From: Candidatus Pristimantibacillus lignocellulolyticus
Lineage (GTDB): Bacteria > Bacillota > Bacilli > Paenibacillales > Paenibacillaceae
Direction: 5' to 3'
Assembly (NCBI GenBank): GCA_023639215.1
Contig: CP097899.1
Span: 5,080,001 to 5,144,000 of the forward strand
DNA length: 64,000 nucleotides
Below the pieces are notes generated by a model that was not told where the DNA came from, searched no databases, and worked only from the letters and a program-made list of their open reading frames with translations. Of the stretch, positions 1 to 9,628 are shown piece after piece (positions within the stretch are counted from its first letter, which is position 1; each line of letters starts with the position of its first letter). The position numbers and the translations under genes are program-made.

Positions 1-546
1 CAAAGTGATGCCTACTAACGTTGGTAGGACCACAATTAATAATAAATCAATCATCATCTGACTTGTATTCACTTCAATTACACTACTAAAAAATGTTTTT
101 AGTCCTATTGTAATAATAAATGGACTTAACAAAGAATCAATCACTACAATCGCTAATATAAGTGAGACGTTCCCACTTGTCATGGACACCCACATCACTG
201 ATGATATGCCAACAGGAATTAATGTGAACATAACAAGACCTACTACATATGGAGAATGATATCCAAATATAAGCCCTGCAAAAACGTATACAATAACGGG
301 CACAGCGATATGAATAATAATTAGAAAATAAGATATTTGCAATGGTTTTGCAATAACAACTCTAACTTGTTGTAAACTACAGCCGATCGCCATCGCTACA
401 GTAACAAAGGCAAACAGATAAGGTACTAAACCTACGTACTCATTTATTGGTTCACCAAAACAGATACCGATGATCATAACAAATGGAACAATAACAAACA
501 TATATTTTTCAAACCAGTCATTTATAGTCAGACCGAATGAAGCCAT
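1..546 (-). CDS. bile acid:Na+ symporter-like permease (partial)
   Basis: Open from the window edge to an ATG at 544-546 that follows a GAAGGAACC ribosome site; only the N-terminal 182 residues are present. The protein is almost entirely hydrophobic segments separated by short loops, beginning MASFGLTINDWFEKY and continuing with IVPFVMIIGICFGEPIN. A segment near residues 105-130 (PVGISSVMWVSMTSGNVSL) sits where the BASS/SBF family has its conserved substrate-binding crossover, and LLSPFIITIG follows it. The expected role is sodium-coupled uptake or efflux of an organic anion across the membrane. The substrate cannot be read from sequence, and another 10-TM permease family remains possible. 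Confidence 0.6.
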   Translation of the reverse strand, partial: MASFGLTINDWFEKYMFVIVPFVMIIGICFGEPINEYVGLVPYLFAFVTVAMAIGCSLQQVRVVIAKPLQISYFLIIIHIAVPVIVYVFAGLIFGYHSPYVVGLVMFTLIPVGISSVMWVSMTSGNVSLILAIVVIDSLLSPFIITIGLKTFFSSVIEVNTSQMMIDLLLIVVLPTLVGITL

Positions 547-660
547 TGCCGGTTCCTTCTTTCCAATATCTAGTTGTTTCAATCAATAAAGGTTATAATC
601 ATTTATGAGAAGAAAAATATTGTTGCCTACTCGACTTCAAGCAGCAGATGAGGTGAAAAA

Positions 661-1800
661 ATGAATAATAGTCATTATGTAAAAGCCATTTTTCAGATGC
701 AATATGTCTCTCGCTGGCAAGAGTTTTCTCCAAGATATAAAGATAATGCCGCAAGTCATAGTTTTCGATGCGCAGCAATAGCTGTACTAATAAGTATAAT
801 AGAAACTCGATTATACCATAAGCCAATCTTACCATCTGAATTAATTGGCAAAGCTTTACTTCATGATTTGAACGAAACGGTAACTGGTTCTATTAAGTAT
901 GTTACCAAAAAAGAACAGACCCTTTCACCACATATTATAAAATTAGAAAATGAAGTTAATAAAGAATTCGTAGCCTATTTATCTAAGTCACTCCAACCTA
1001 GTTTTACCGAATATATCGTTCAAGCTGAAGATAATAGTTATACAGGTAACCTTATGAAGGCTATCGATTCTTTCGATGCGATGCTGTTTTGTAGACGCGA
1101 AAGCAGTTTACAACATCAAAGTTATTTCACTGAACGTTACGAACAATTACGAAATTCATTAATGCAAAGTAAATTCGAATCTATTCGTTGGTTGCTGTTG
1201 GCATTAGAACAAGATGAAGGCGTTGCTCAATTTCTAGACTACATCCTTAATTTAGATCTTATTGATCGTTGGGGTGGAAGCTTTAATCTTATTCCAGATA
1301 ATGATGCAACCCACTCTTTCCGAGTTGCTGCATTATGTCTATTCAACGCTCATTTGGAAAAAGAGAAATATAATAAGGAACATATCAATATGTATGCCAT
1401 TCTTGGGAAATCAATCATGCATGATGTTGTTGAAGGGGTTAGCGGAGATGTTGCTTCACCGATCAAACGCTCATCTAACGAAATTAAACAAGCGTTCATC
1501 AATTTTGAGCAACAAGTTGCAAGAGATATGGTGAGTAATTTACCTGCATTCATGCAAGAAGATATGATGGATTTTCTCGTACATGCCAAAGATGACAGTT
1601 ATGAAGGAATGTTAGTGGATATCGCCGATAAACTTGACGCACTCATCAAAAGCAATCTTGAAATGCGCAATAATCCACATTATGTCAGCAAGTACGAGCA
1701 ACAATTGACTCATATTCAGCATCATTATGAAAATCCATCCGTTATTTTCTTCCTCGCATATATATTACATGATATTACCTACGATCACTTTATGAGATAA
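661..1800 (+). CDS. tandem HD-domain (YfbR-like) phosphohydrolase
   Basis: The 379-residue protein holds two copies of a YfbR/YedJ-like HD hydrolase fold. Copy one has HSFR at 33-36, the HD pair at 68-69 in LLHDLNETVTG and an Asp in IDSFD near 136. Copy two has HSFR at 218-221, HD at 254-255 in IMHDVVEGVSGD and IADKLD near 322. Both therefore keep the metal-binding H..HD..D set. Family members remove phosphate from 5'-deoxynucleotides; the substrate here is unknown. The ATG follows GATGAGGTGAAAAA. Most relatives are single-domain and about 190 residues, so this is an internal duplication in which both halves look catalytically competent. Confidence 0.75.
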   Translation: MNNSHYVKAIFQMQYVSRWQEFSPRYKDNAASHSFRCAAIAVLISIIETRLYHKPILPSELIGKALLHDLNETVTGSIKYVTKKEQTLSPHIIKLENEVNKEFVAYLSKSLQPSFTEYIVQAEDNSYTGNLMKAIDSFDAMLFCRRESSLQHQSYFTERYEQLRNSLMQSKFESIRWLLLALEQDEGVAQFLDYILNLDLIDRWGGSFNLIPDNDATHSFRVAALCLFNAHLEKEKYNKEHINMYAILGKSIMHDVVEGVSGDVASPIKRSSNEIKQAFINFEQQVARDMVSNLPAFMQEDMMDFLVHAKDDSYEGMLVDIADKLDALIKSNLEMRNNPHYVSKYEQQLTHIQHHYENPSVIFFLAYILHDITYDHFMR

Positions 1801-1812
1801 GCTGATTACTAC

Positions 1813-2043
1813 TTACTCATCATTCGTTTGTCTTAATGTTTTCGCATAATTAGCTATATCGCGATATAATGCTTTCCAGTTAGAGTTAGCTGTTAGAGGA
1901 GGTGTAGCTTCTGCTACACTCTCCTCTTTTTGCGGTTCACTTGGTTCTATTCGTTTAAGCTCTTCTTTAATCTCATCTATAGAGATTTGTCGATCTCGAT
2001 GCTCTGATATTTCTGATATTCCCACATTATTTTCATTACTCAT
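1813..2043 (-). CDS. small acidic protein of unknown function
   Basis: A 76-residue ORF directly downstream of the SNF2 helicase gene. The ATG at 2041-2043 is chosen because AAGGAGTGATCGGA precedes it, although the frame continues three codons upstream into the helicase stop. The middle is acidic and rich in Glu and Lys (EIKEELKRIEPSEPQKEES) with a more conserved-looking C-terminus (NWKALYRDIANYAKTLRQ). No family is recognised. The tight spacing suggests it is the last gene of the SWIM-SNF2 operon. It converges on the HD gene with a gap of only 12 bp. Confidence 0.55.
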   Translation of the reverse strand: MSNENNVGISEISEHRDRQISIDEIKEELKRIEPSEPQKEESVAEATPPLTANSNWKALYRDIANYAKTLRQTNDE

Positions 2044-2048
2044 TCCGA

Positions 2049-4955
2049 TCACTCCTTAAGCCAAGAGTCTCGTAGTGTAAACAACTCTTTCAAATCATCT
2101 GTGCTTAACTCTGTTATCCATTGATCAGATTGACGTACAATTTGATCATTCAATTGTTGTTTCCCATCTATCATCTCATCAATTTTCTCTTCTAACGTAC
2201 CAATCGTAATAAATTTGTGTACTTGAACCTGCCTCGTCTGACCAATCCGGAATGCACGATCTGTTGCTTGATTTTCAACAGCAGGATTCCACCATCGGTC
2301 AAAATGAATAACATGATTGGCAGCTGTTAAGTTCAGACCAGTACCACCAGCTTTTAATGACAATACGAAAGCTACATGTGGGATCGCTTCATCTTGGAAT
2401 GCTTCAATCATTTCATCCCTTTTTTGCTTCGGTATTGCTCCATGCAAATATGGTACTTTTATCTCATAACGTTGCTCCAAGATCCGCTGGATTTGATTAC
2501 CCATTTCAATATATTGCGTAAAGATAAGACAACGTTCACCTAACTCAGCAATTTCATCAACAAGTTCAACCAATCGTTCGAGCTTACTTGAACGTGTAAT
2601 TTCCCACTGTTTCTTCGTTTCTTGATGCAGTAGTAATGCTGGATGATCGCAAAGTTGCTTTAACTTCGTTAATGATCCCAGAATTAAACCTCTACGTTGC
2701 ATAGGTGTTTCTTTATGAAGTTTATCTAGCAATTCACTAACGATTCCCTCATACAGCGATACTTGTTCTGTAGTAAGTGGCATAAAGCTCTTTGCTTCTT
2801 GCTTTTCAGGAAGGGATAACGATATTGTAGGGTCCTTCTTCACACGACGCAACATAAATGGCTTCACCCAACGTTGCAAGCCTGCAATGCGCTTCTCATC
2901 CTTCTCACGCTCTATAGGTGCAATCATCGATTTACGGAATTGATATAAGCTACCTAAATACCCAGGATTAATAAAATCATAGATTGACCATAATTCCGTT
3001 AATCTATTCTCCATCGGTGTTCCTGTTAATGCAATACGTTGCAACGCTTGAAGTTTTCGAATTGCTCCAGCTTGTTTCGTATAAGCATTTTTAATATTTT
3101 GAGCTTCATCCAAGCAAAGTGAATCCCACTCATAAGTTTGAAGGTCATCAGAATCAATTTGAGCCAAAGCATAAGACGTAATAACTAGATCAGCATCTTT
3201 AATAGATTGTGCAAATTGAGCATCCCGAGGACGTTTCGTACCATAATGCAGAACAATATTTAAACTTGGGACAAAACGCTTCAATTCTCTTTCCCAGTTA
3301 CCAATTACCGAAGTTGGACAGATCAGTAATGATGGTGCTTCACTTTTACGCAATTGATTGTGCTTCACGTAAGATAAGTAGGCCATGTATTGAATAGTTT
3401 TCCCAAGTCCCATGTCATCAGCCAGTACTGCTCCTAGACCAAATTGACGCAAGAAAATAAGCCATGATGCACCTTGTTGTTGGTACGGGCGTAATTCTCC
3501 AAGAAATGTAGAAGGAGTCTCGATTAACGGAATATCTTGAACATTTTGTAATTGCATCAACCATTTTTTCAAATGATCATTCAACTCTATCTCTGTGTCC
3601 AGGTCATAATCAAGTTCTTCATCAATCCAATCAGCATGTTCACCTCTTAAATGCATTTGCAGAACATCACTGAATGTAAGACCCTTTTTACGATGAACAT
3701 TTTTTAACCATTTTTTAACTTGAGCCACATCTTCAGCGCTCAAATAAACCCATTGATCACCAAGTTGAACTAATTTTCGATTGCTTGCTGCAATACTCAT
3801 AAAATCATCTTCACTGATCTCTTTGTCACCAATTGCAAATTTCCAATCAAACTGTACAATTTGATCTAAACCAAACATCGGTTCAGCAGCCGATCCTAAC
3901 GAGGATTTGACTTTCCCCTTCATTTTCAGCTTGCGATTTTTAACACTTTCCCACCAAGCTGGCAATATTACTTTACAACCTGAAGATAATAAAGCGGCAC
4001 TTTCATACTCTAAAAACTTCCATGCTTCATCTTCGGTTAAAGGATGTTGCAAAACATCATATTCATCGCTTATTAGTGTGTTGTCGATAACACTTTGATA
4101 GCGTAGACGTTCACGTTGGAGCTTCTCATGTAATGTTGCGCTCCATGGCTCATTAATTGAAGTAGCAATCCCATCACTATTAATCATGGACCAACTCTGC
4201 GCCGCACTGTTAAAACTTAAACTATACCATTGCTCATCATTTACATTATATATAGATGTACGGAGGAACCATGTTTTTGAGCGATTAGTTGGCTCATGAA
4301 GTGCAATTGCAAGTTTATAAGGTAACACATCTTCTTTAAAACCAACCGCAGTTAACCACTCTTCTTCATCGTTAACTTTATTCATAAGCAATGCATCACC
4401 TGTTACATCAAGAAGCGCATTCCAGCTTCGTCTAACCGTTGATTCATTTTCAATAATATCATTCACAATATGACTGAACCAGTTTCCGATTCCATCAAAA
4501 CCATATTGTTTTGCTTTCTCCCACCATTCATCAATCTGTTCAATAGGGACCGAATTTTGGAGTGGTCTCCATGCCGTAGTATGCGTGTTCCAATTCGCTG
4601 TTTCCGGCTCAAACTCTCCATTTTCCAAGCACTTCAAATAGAACTGCGCTAATTGTTGCAGTAATAGTAAACGTTCTGAATACTGAATATTCAGTAAAGA
4701 TAATGGTGCTGGAGCTGCCAAAAACTCTAAAGCTTGTTTCGGCGTTAAAATGAGAATCGTTCTACCATTTAATTTACTTTCTTCAATTTCTGTACCATAC
4801 CAAGACGGGACATGCCAACCGAATATATAACTGCGCAATTGACCGAAGGTTGTTTCTTTCCAGCCATCCACACGTAAAATGATCTCATATTTCTCTTCTC
4901 TCTTACCCCATATTCCATCTAAAGCCAAAGGCTGTATGCCGAAACTCATCTTCAT
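2049..4955 (-). CDS. SNF2-family DEAD/DEAH helicase (YwqA-like)
   Basis: 968-residue SWI2/SNF2 ATPase. The N-terminal 450 residues form the bacterial SNF2-associated region; the two RecA-like domains follow. Walker A is DDMGLGKTIQ near residue 515, motif II is CLDEAQNIK near 615 (DEAQ), motif III is ALTGTPMENR, and the C-terminal domain carries HGAIPKQKRDEM, SLKAGGTGLNLT and the motif VI region DRAFRIGQ. It should translocate on double-stranded DNA or remodel protein-DNA complexes. The start overlaps the stop of the upstream SWIM gene (TAATG), so the two are translationally coupled, as for ywqA and ywqB in Bacillus subtilis. An alternative ATG lies two codons inside. Confidence 0.9.
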   Translation of the reverse strand: MKMSFGIQPLALDGIWGKREEKYEIILRVDGWKETTFGQLRSYIFGWHVPSWYGTEIEESKLNGRTILILTPKQALEFLAAPAPLSLLNIQYSERLLLLQQLAQFYLKCLENGEFEPETANWNTHTTAWRPLQNSVPIEQIDEWWEKAKQYGFDGIGNWFSHIVNDIIENESTVRRSWNALLDVTGDALLMNKVNDEEEWLTAVGFKEDVLPYKLAIALHEPTNRSKTWFLRTSIYNVNDEQWYSLSFNSAAQSWSMINSDGIATSINEPWSATLHEKLQRERLRYQSVIDNTLISDEYDVLQHPLTEDEAWKFLEYESAALLSSGCKVILPAWWESVKNRKLKMKGKVKSSLGSAAEPMFGLDQIVQFDWKFAIGDKEISEDDFMSIAASNRKLVQLGDQWVYLSAEDVAQVKKWLKNVHRKKGLTFSDVLQMHLRGEHADWIDEELDYDLDTEIELNDHLKKWLMQLQNVQDIPLIETPSTFLGELRPYQQQGASWLIFLRQFGLGAVLADDMGLGKTIQYMAYLSYVKHNQLRKSEAPSLLICPTSVIGNWERELKRFVPSLNIVLHYGTKRPRDAQFAQSIKDADLVITSYALAQIDSDDLQTYEWDSLCLDEAQNIKNAYTKQAGAIRKLQALQRIALTGTPMENRLTELWSIYDFINPGYLGSLYQFRKSMIAPIEREKDEKRIAGLQRWVKPFMLRRVKKDPTISLSLPEKQEAKSFMPLTTEQVSLYEGIVSELLDKLHKETPMQRRGLILGSLTKLKQLCDHPALLLHQETKKQWEITRSSKLERLVELVDEIAELGERCLIFTQYIEMGNQIQRILEQRYEIKVPYLHGAIPKQKRDEMIEAFQDEAIPHVAFVLSLKAGGTGLNLTAANHVIHFDRWWNPAVENQATDRAFRIGQTRQVQVHKFITIGTLEEKIDEMIDGKQQLNDQIVRQSDQWITELSTDDLKELFTLRDSWLKE

Positions 4956-6538
4956 TACAATAACTTTCCTTTCAGAAGTTCTTCCTGAAATGCCCGCAAT
5001 CTATTATAACGGCTTTGCATCATATCGAAATAACTTCTCCATACATTTGGCTTCTCTAGTTGCTCATACAAGCCATGTAGCTTTTTCATATGCTTGGCAG
5101 CTGTTCTATATCCTTGCCGGTTACGACTATGAATGGATAATTCAATGGCTTGATGGTACATCGGTAATAACACCGAGGGTGCATACTTCTCAATCGGTTG
5201 TAACTCATTGGCTTTGAAATCTTCTGGTTTACGTCCCATATAAAGTTGCAAATCTGCCCAATCCTTATATTGCTGCTCATTAATATAATGCTCAGAGAGT
5301 GCCGCATATGAATGGGGAAGAAATTCAACCATATATTTCAGCCATTTGGAGTTACCCGGTTGTTGTTGACTTCCTTTACGACACAATTGGAGAAATGGCC
5401 CAATCGAGCGAACTTGTTGTGTTTGCACAAAATGATCATTCAAAAAATCCATCCATAGCTCAACTTGATCCCACTGCCCATTACTCATTCGATTCTCTAC
5501 AATCGGATAAATAATACGTTGCACGCGATCAAATTGACATTTATCTAAATAATAAATCGCTCGTTCATCGGCCTTTTTACCAAGCATGAGCACTGCGATA
5601 GAACCATATAAAAACGAAACGACATATTCACGATTCTCTAGCTGAACAAGATTTTCTAATTGAGTGAATAACTCTTCATTTTGTTCATCGTCTGCAGCAA
5701 GGAAACCAATTAATCTATAGTAAGCGTAATCCCATTCAAACATTGGTTTCTCAAAAGTAGTTGCCTTCTCAAATGTAAAGTTCATCATAGACCTTATCCA
5801 TAGTCGCTCATAAGGTTGCAATGCATCATCTTGCAATAGTCCTAGCAGCTCATATAACTGATTACTCCAGGGCTCTGCAAGTCGTTTAAACGTCATTTCA
5901 TGATAATATCGACTAAAACTATCCACCGCTTGTAATGCTCTCTCGCCTAGTGATAACACGAATAATATGGAAGCACACCAGTGTAATCGTTGAATATTGG
6001 GTTGACTTGATTTAGCCATACCTTTTATTGATGTTAATGTATTAGAAAGTGGATGAAAAGAATGTTTACACTTCTTCCAATCATCACCAAATTGTTGCAT
6101 CATTTTTTGAAAAACTTCTTCTGGGTCTACTTGTTGGCTTATAAGTCCTTCATTATTCTGTTCCAATTGAGAGCTATTTGTAACAGATGGAATAGAAGAT
6201 GCACGCACTAGACCTAATAATTGAAAGTATGCTTGCTCAGCAAGAACCTTTCCATTTTCTAACATTTTACAATATTGAAATAGTAATGCTGCCATATGTT
6301 CACAGTACACAGGTTGCTGGCAAGTACAACTACTATAGCGAATATGATCAGAATCGATAACAACTGCGTGAAGTTCTATATCTTTCACTATGCCATTTAT
6401 CATATTGGTTCCGTATACGTTGACTTTTTGTACGACTTGAGTTTGATATAACTTCCAGCCTTGTTTCAACACATTCGAATATGACCCTTCACTACTTAGT
6501 TGTTCAAAGGCCGTTAGCAATCGATTATACATTTGCAT
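4955..6538 (-). CDS. SWIM zinc-finger protein (YwqB-like)
   Basis: A 527-residue protein with a SWIM zinc finger near the N-terminus: Cys71, Cys73, Cys79 and His81 in CTCQQPVYCEH fit CxCx(n)CxH. The rest is helical and Trp/Leu-rich, without a catalytic motif I recognise. SWIM fingers are found beside SNF2 ATPases and are thought to bind DNA or protein. The gene is first in the operon, its last codon overlaps the helicase start, and the pair probably act together in DNA repair or recombination. The ATG lies in AAGCATGCAAATG downstream of AGGTGA, so a start at the second ATG is possible. Confidence 0.8.
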   Translation of the reverse strand: MQMYNRLLTAFEQLSSEGSYSNVLKQGWKLYQTQVVQKVNVYGTNMINGIVKDIELHAVVIDSDHIRYSSCTCQQPVYCEHMAALLFQYCKMLENGKVLAEQAYFQLLGLVRASSIPSVTNSSQLEQNNEGLISQQVDPEEVFQKMMQQFGDDWKKCKHSFHPLSNTLTSIKGMAKSSQPNIQRLHWCASILFVLSLGERALQAVDSFSRYYHEMTFKRLAEPWSNQLYELLGLLQDDALQPYERLWIRSMMNFTFEKATTFEKPMFEWDYAYYRLIGFLAADDEQNEELFTQLENLVQLENREYVVSFLYGSIAVLMLGKKADERAIYYLDKCQFDRVQRIIYPIVENRMSNGQWDQVELWMDFLNDHFVQTQQVRSIGPFLQLCRKGSQQQPGNSKWLKYMVEFLPHSYAALSEHYINEQQYKDWADLQLYMGRKPEDFKANELQPIEKYAPSVLLPMYHQAIELSIHSRNRQGYRTAAKHMKKLHGLYEQLEKPNVWRSYFDMMQSRYNRLRAFQEELLKGKLL

Positions 6539-6691
6539 GCTTCTTACTTCACCTGCTTTCTACATCAATCTGTCCATTCTATCTATTATATCAAAAAAAA
6601 CGCTCAAACTATAATCATTTCCTTATTCTTTTCAAATCCAACGCTAATTGAAGTCGCAAATGATCACTTTATATAAGTACACAATATAAAA

Positions 6692-6727
6692 AGCTATACA
6701 TTAGCATGGTTCAGCTCATGTATAGCT
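6692..6727 (-). terminator. intrinsic terminator after the sensor kinase
   Basis: AGCTATACAT and ATGTATAGCT form a perfect 10-bp stem. On the minus strand it is followed by TTTTTATATT. It lies 17 bp beyond the stop of the kinase gene and separates it from the SWIM-SNF2 operon. Confidence 0.8.
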
Positions 6728-6743
6728 ATAAAATAATTGCGGA

Positions 6744-8492
6744 CTAAACAGGGATTTTCACTGAAAATTCGATATAGTGTTCATCAACTTCATATACTTC
6801 TAACTCACCTTTGTATTGCTTAACTAACTCAGATACAATCGATAAGCCAAGTCCTTGATGGTCGCCGCCCTTGGATGTGAAACCAGTAACGAATAGTGGA
6901 CTATTTACAGTCTGACAAGCGTCTTTGCAATAATTTGTTACTTTTAAATATAACATACCTTCCTGCTCACGACCATATAAAATAACTTTACGATTCTGTT
7001 CACTATGCTTAAGAACTTCGTCAAATGCATTATCGATCAAGTTACCTAGTATACGATTAATATCTAGAGTTTTGCCTGCCAGAGCATGCAAATTGACACT
7101 TTTCACATCACGCACAAAATCAATTTTAAATCCTTCTGCTTGTGATATTTTTGATCTCACAAGTGCTGCAACCGTTGGATTGCCTATATTAATAAAATCA
7201 TTTACATAATGTATTTCCCCGGCAATAGCCTCTGTAAATTTTTCAAGCTCATCATACATTTTCATTTTGGTTAAAGAATGGATCGTCTGAACTTGATTAA
7301 TGAAATCATGCCGTTGAGATCGTATCGATTGGAACAAAGCATTAATTTCTTCGATATAGGTTTCTTGAGCAACTTGTACAGCCTGATCACGTAATTTGCG
7401 GAAATATCTCATAACAATAATAACAATTGGTAACATAATAAGAGTAACTATAATCGTTATTAAAGCTACTCTAATAATACTCTCAAGCAGTTTTTCTTTA
7501 ATAAGACTATAATCTGATACGATAACTAGAACATATCCACTCATTTCAGTACCTTCTTCATCCACCATAGCTAATTTATCATCAGCAACTTGAACAGGGA
7601 TGAACATTTTATACGTATGACTACTACCTATTTTTTCTTCTCTACTTACATTCTCCGACTCTAAATAAGCCTTTTTCACATCTTGTTCATCATAACTGGA
7701 AACAAAGTCATAGCTACCATACAATACTGGACGCTGTACAACATGTTTCCGAACAGAACCATCATTATTTACTGTGACACGATCATTTGGGAAAGTGTCT
7801 GGATTAACTATACTTATTTCTAAAATAGAATCGTTAGCTTCTTTTAAGTTTTCAAATAAACGATCTAGCCCTGTCGCTTTATTGTAATTTGCTACTGCTT
7901 TATAATCGACATAAGGATCAATTATGTAATTGGTAGTACCGTCATAGAAGTAACCCCATTTATAAACTTTTCTGTAGTCAGTAGAAGCTACCTCATATGG
8001 ACCTGACCAGAAGGAAGGCAAACTCGTACCTACCCATTCATGACTAATACCTTTCATGTCAAATAACTCATTAAAAATTCTAAACCAAGGATCCCAATCT
8101 CGAGTACTCTTCATAATTTGCGAAGGATCAGAAGAACGATACAATAAAATATCTTTATCATCCATTTTTCTTAGTAAAGTAATATGTGAGAGATCTAACT
8201 CAGTAGCAAGTTCAGTGAGTTGATCATTCGATATTTGCTCAATATCATTGTTCAAAGCATATTTCGCAGCAATGGATGCAGTTCTTAACTCTCTTCCGAT
8301 CTGATCCTCGAACATTTGCGATCCTTTACGCGTCTGTTCAACTGAACTTTCTATCTGCTTACCTAGTACTTCTAACTCTTTATCTAACTGCTCAACGAGC
8401 ATGTTTCTAGTAATAAAAAAATATACACAATTATTAATAATAACAAGCAACACAATCGTGCTAATTGCCATATACCAAATATTTCTTTGCAT
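6744..8492 (-). CDS. membrane sensor histidine kinase, Spo0B/CitA type
   Basis: 582 residues from the ATG at 8490-8492, chosen because AGGAGA stands seven bases ahead; the frame runs 17 codons further upstream without a good ribosome site. Order: TM helix at the N-terminus, extracytoplasmic sensor of roughly 330 residues, second TM (VALITIIVTLIMLPIVIIVMRY), then a Spo0B-like dimerisation helix with the phospho-acceptor His in SQRHDFINQ. The ATPase domain has the N box NLIDNAFDE and the G box GLGLSIV. This architecture is that of the DcuS/CitA/MalK group, whose sensors are usually smaller PAS-like domains. No response-regulator gene is adjacent. The ligand is unknown. Confidence 0.85.
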   Translation of the reverse strand: MQRNIWYMAISTIVLLVIINNCVYFFITRNMLVEQLDKELEVLGKQIESSVEQTRKGSQMFEDQIGRELRTASIAAKYALNNDIEQISNDQLTELATELDLSHITLLRKMDDKDILLYRSSDPSQIMKSTRDWDPWFRIFNELFDMKGISHEWVGTSLPSFWSGPYEVASTDYRKVYKWGYFYDGTTNYIIDPYVDYKAVANYNKATGLDRLFENLKEANDSILEISIVNPDTFPNDRVTVNNDGSVRKHVVQRPVLYGSYDFVSSYDEQDVKKAYLESENVSREEKIGSSHTYKMFIPVQVADDKLAMVDEEGTEMSGYVLVIVSDYSLIKEKLLESIIRVALITIIVTLIMLPIVIIVMRYFRKLRDQAVQVAQETYIEEINALFQSIRSQRHDFINQVQTIHSLTKMKMYDELEKFTEAIAGEIHYVNDFINIGNPTVAALVRSKISQAEGFKIDFVRDVKSVNLHALAGKTLDINRILGNLIDNAFDEVLKHSEQNRKVILYGREQEGMLYLKVTNYCKDACQTVNSPLFVTGFTSKGGDHQGLGLSIVSELVKQYKGELEVYEVDEHYIEFSVKIPV

Positions 8493-8663
8493 AACTACTC
8501 TCCTAAAATCCATATATGTAACATGATTAATACCATAAAACACTTCCTTATATTAACACATAAATGATAATTAGAGTTCTTTTACATATAAATTCATTTT
8601 TCATATAATGTGGATTAAATTAAAAGCTATGTTAAATTTAAATGTTGATTTTAACAATAAGAA

Positions 8664-8688
8664 AACCGCCTCTTTGTGAAAGGCGGTT
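8664..8688 (-). terminator. intrinsic terminator after the lipoprotein gene
   Basis: AACCGCCT and AGGCGGTT form a GC-rich stem. On the minus strand TTTCTTATT follows, about 30 bp beyond the lipoprotein stop. Confidence 0.8.
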
Positions 8689-8718
8689 AATTGAGCCATT
8701 GTCTCCCAATAGTTTAAT

Positions 8719-9159
8719 CTACCCTTGAATTTCAATCGCTGCGGCATAACTCCCGTGATCATCTCCAGACCATTTGCCCCAGACAATTAACACGTATGTC
8801 CCAGGTTCGGATGGAAGGACAAACGCATCCCCTTTAACGGGAAGCTCCACATTATTTTGGTTTTTCCATAGTCCTGCCCATACGTTATCGGGTTTGTCAC
8901 CTATGAAATTCAACGTGAGTTCGGCATTTGGCTTTACAACATAAACGGTCGTGTTTTTTACTAAGTCGTCGGGGCTAGGGGCATCCGCGATCGCATTGTT
9001 CCACTGGTAGGAACCTTTGATAAGCTCAATCTTTTGCCCGTCTGCTTCTCCCACAGCACTTGGCGGATCATTCGATACTAATGTCACTGTCTTAGAACAT
9101 CCGATAACCAGTGCAATCGTCAAAAGCAAACATATACTCTTAATCAATTTACTTTTCAA
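8719..9159 (-). CDS. secreted lipoprotein of unknown function
   Basis: 146 residues from a TTG at 9157-9159 placed behind AAGGAAGGGG; the longer frame lacks a ribosome site and would bury the signal peptide. The N-terminus is a lipoprotein signal: Lys-rich start, hydrophobic core CLLLTIALV and lipobox VIGC, so the mature protein begins at Cys and is anchored to the outer face of the membrane. The mature part, with GSYQWN, WAGLWKNQ and GTYVLIVWGKWSGDDHGS, looks like a small beta-rich domain. No specific function is recognised. It is monocistronic, with a terminator downstream. Confidence 0.75.
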   Translation of the reverse strand: MKSKLIKSICLLLTIALVIGCSKTVTLVSNDPPSAVGEADGQKIELIKGSYQWNNAIADAPSPDDLVKNTTVYVVKPNAELTLNFIGDKPDNVWAGLWKNQNNVELPVKGDAFVLPSEPGTYVLIVWGKWSGDDHGSYAAAIEIQG

Positions 9160-9407
9160 TATACAACCCCTTCCTTTACTTAATTTATCAGAAGGATAAC
9201 CTGTAATGTTTGTTGCTGCCCGAAAGCTTAACAAGAATAAGCAGTTGTCTAAATAACGAAACTAAGACAAATAATGTTGCAAACATTTGGATTTCCCTAC
9301 ACATTTATACAGATTGAGTTCTGTCATGTTTCGCTTGCCCTTTTCTGAGTACAGAAAGTATGTCTCGCCCATTTTAAAAACAACAACCAGATTTAACATA
9401 GACAAAA

Positions 9408-9457
9408 TAAAAAAAAGACAGTCATCGTTATTATTTTCATAATAACAACATACTGTC
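9408..9457 (-). terminator. intrinsic terminator of gerE
   Basis: Outer arms GACAGT (9417-9422) and ACTGTC (9452-9457) enclose the perfect inner hairpin GTTATTAT-TTTC-ATAATAAC (9427-9446). On the minus strand a run of nine T follows. It lies about 60 bp past the gerE stop. The 360-bp stretch from 9160 to 9520 holds nothing else I can support. Confidence 0.85.
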
Positions 9458-9520
9458 ATCAATCTGCTCCTTCACATTGCATATCATTTGAGCCATATAG
9501 AGTATGGAATCACTTCACAA

Positions 9521-9601
9521 TTATATCTGAAGTTCTCCCATCTTAATTAACTCAACAACTGCTTGCGAACGACCTTTTACGTTTAGTTTTTGCATAACAT
9601 T
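9521..9601 (-). pseudogene. gerE: gerE, 3' fragment (split by the prophage)
   Basis: Read on the minus strand from the junction, the codons give NVMQKLNVKGRSQAVVELIK and then MGELQI before TAA at 9521-9523. This matches the C-terminal helix of GerE, the small LuxR/FixJ-type HTH regulator of late mother-cell genes. It has no start codon of its own. Joined in frame to the 5' fragment at 63074-63227 it gives exactly 74 residues, the length of Bacillus subtilis GerE. The fragment is undamaged, which suggests that the gene is still selected and is rebuilt by excision. Confidence 0.9.
9592..9601. other. attL core of the prophage
   Basis: GCATAACATT is shared exactly with 63074-63083, and identity stops on both sides. 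To the left lies gerE coding sequence, to the right phage sequence. On the gerE strand the core reads AAT GTT ATG C, codons 49 to 52. The phage-side flank 9610-9629 is an imperfect inverted copy of 63053-63073, as expected of the arms of a serine-recombinase attP. Confidence 0.85.
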
Positions 9602-9628
9602 CGTAACATGTATTGAAACACGCACGAA

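Noticed and set aside
599..835. 78-codon minus-strand ORF
   Set aside because: Antisense to the well-supported HD gene, with no ribosome site and low-complexity composition.
9262..9462. 66-codon minus-strand ORF downstream of gerE
   Set aside because: It begins inside the gerE terminator hairpin; its first codons are the stem itself, and no homology is visible.
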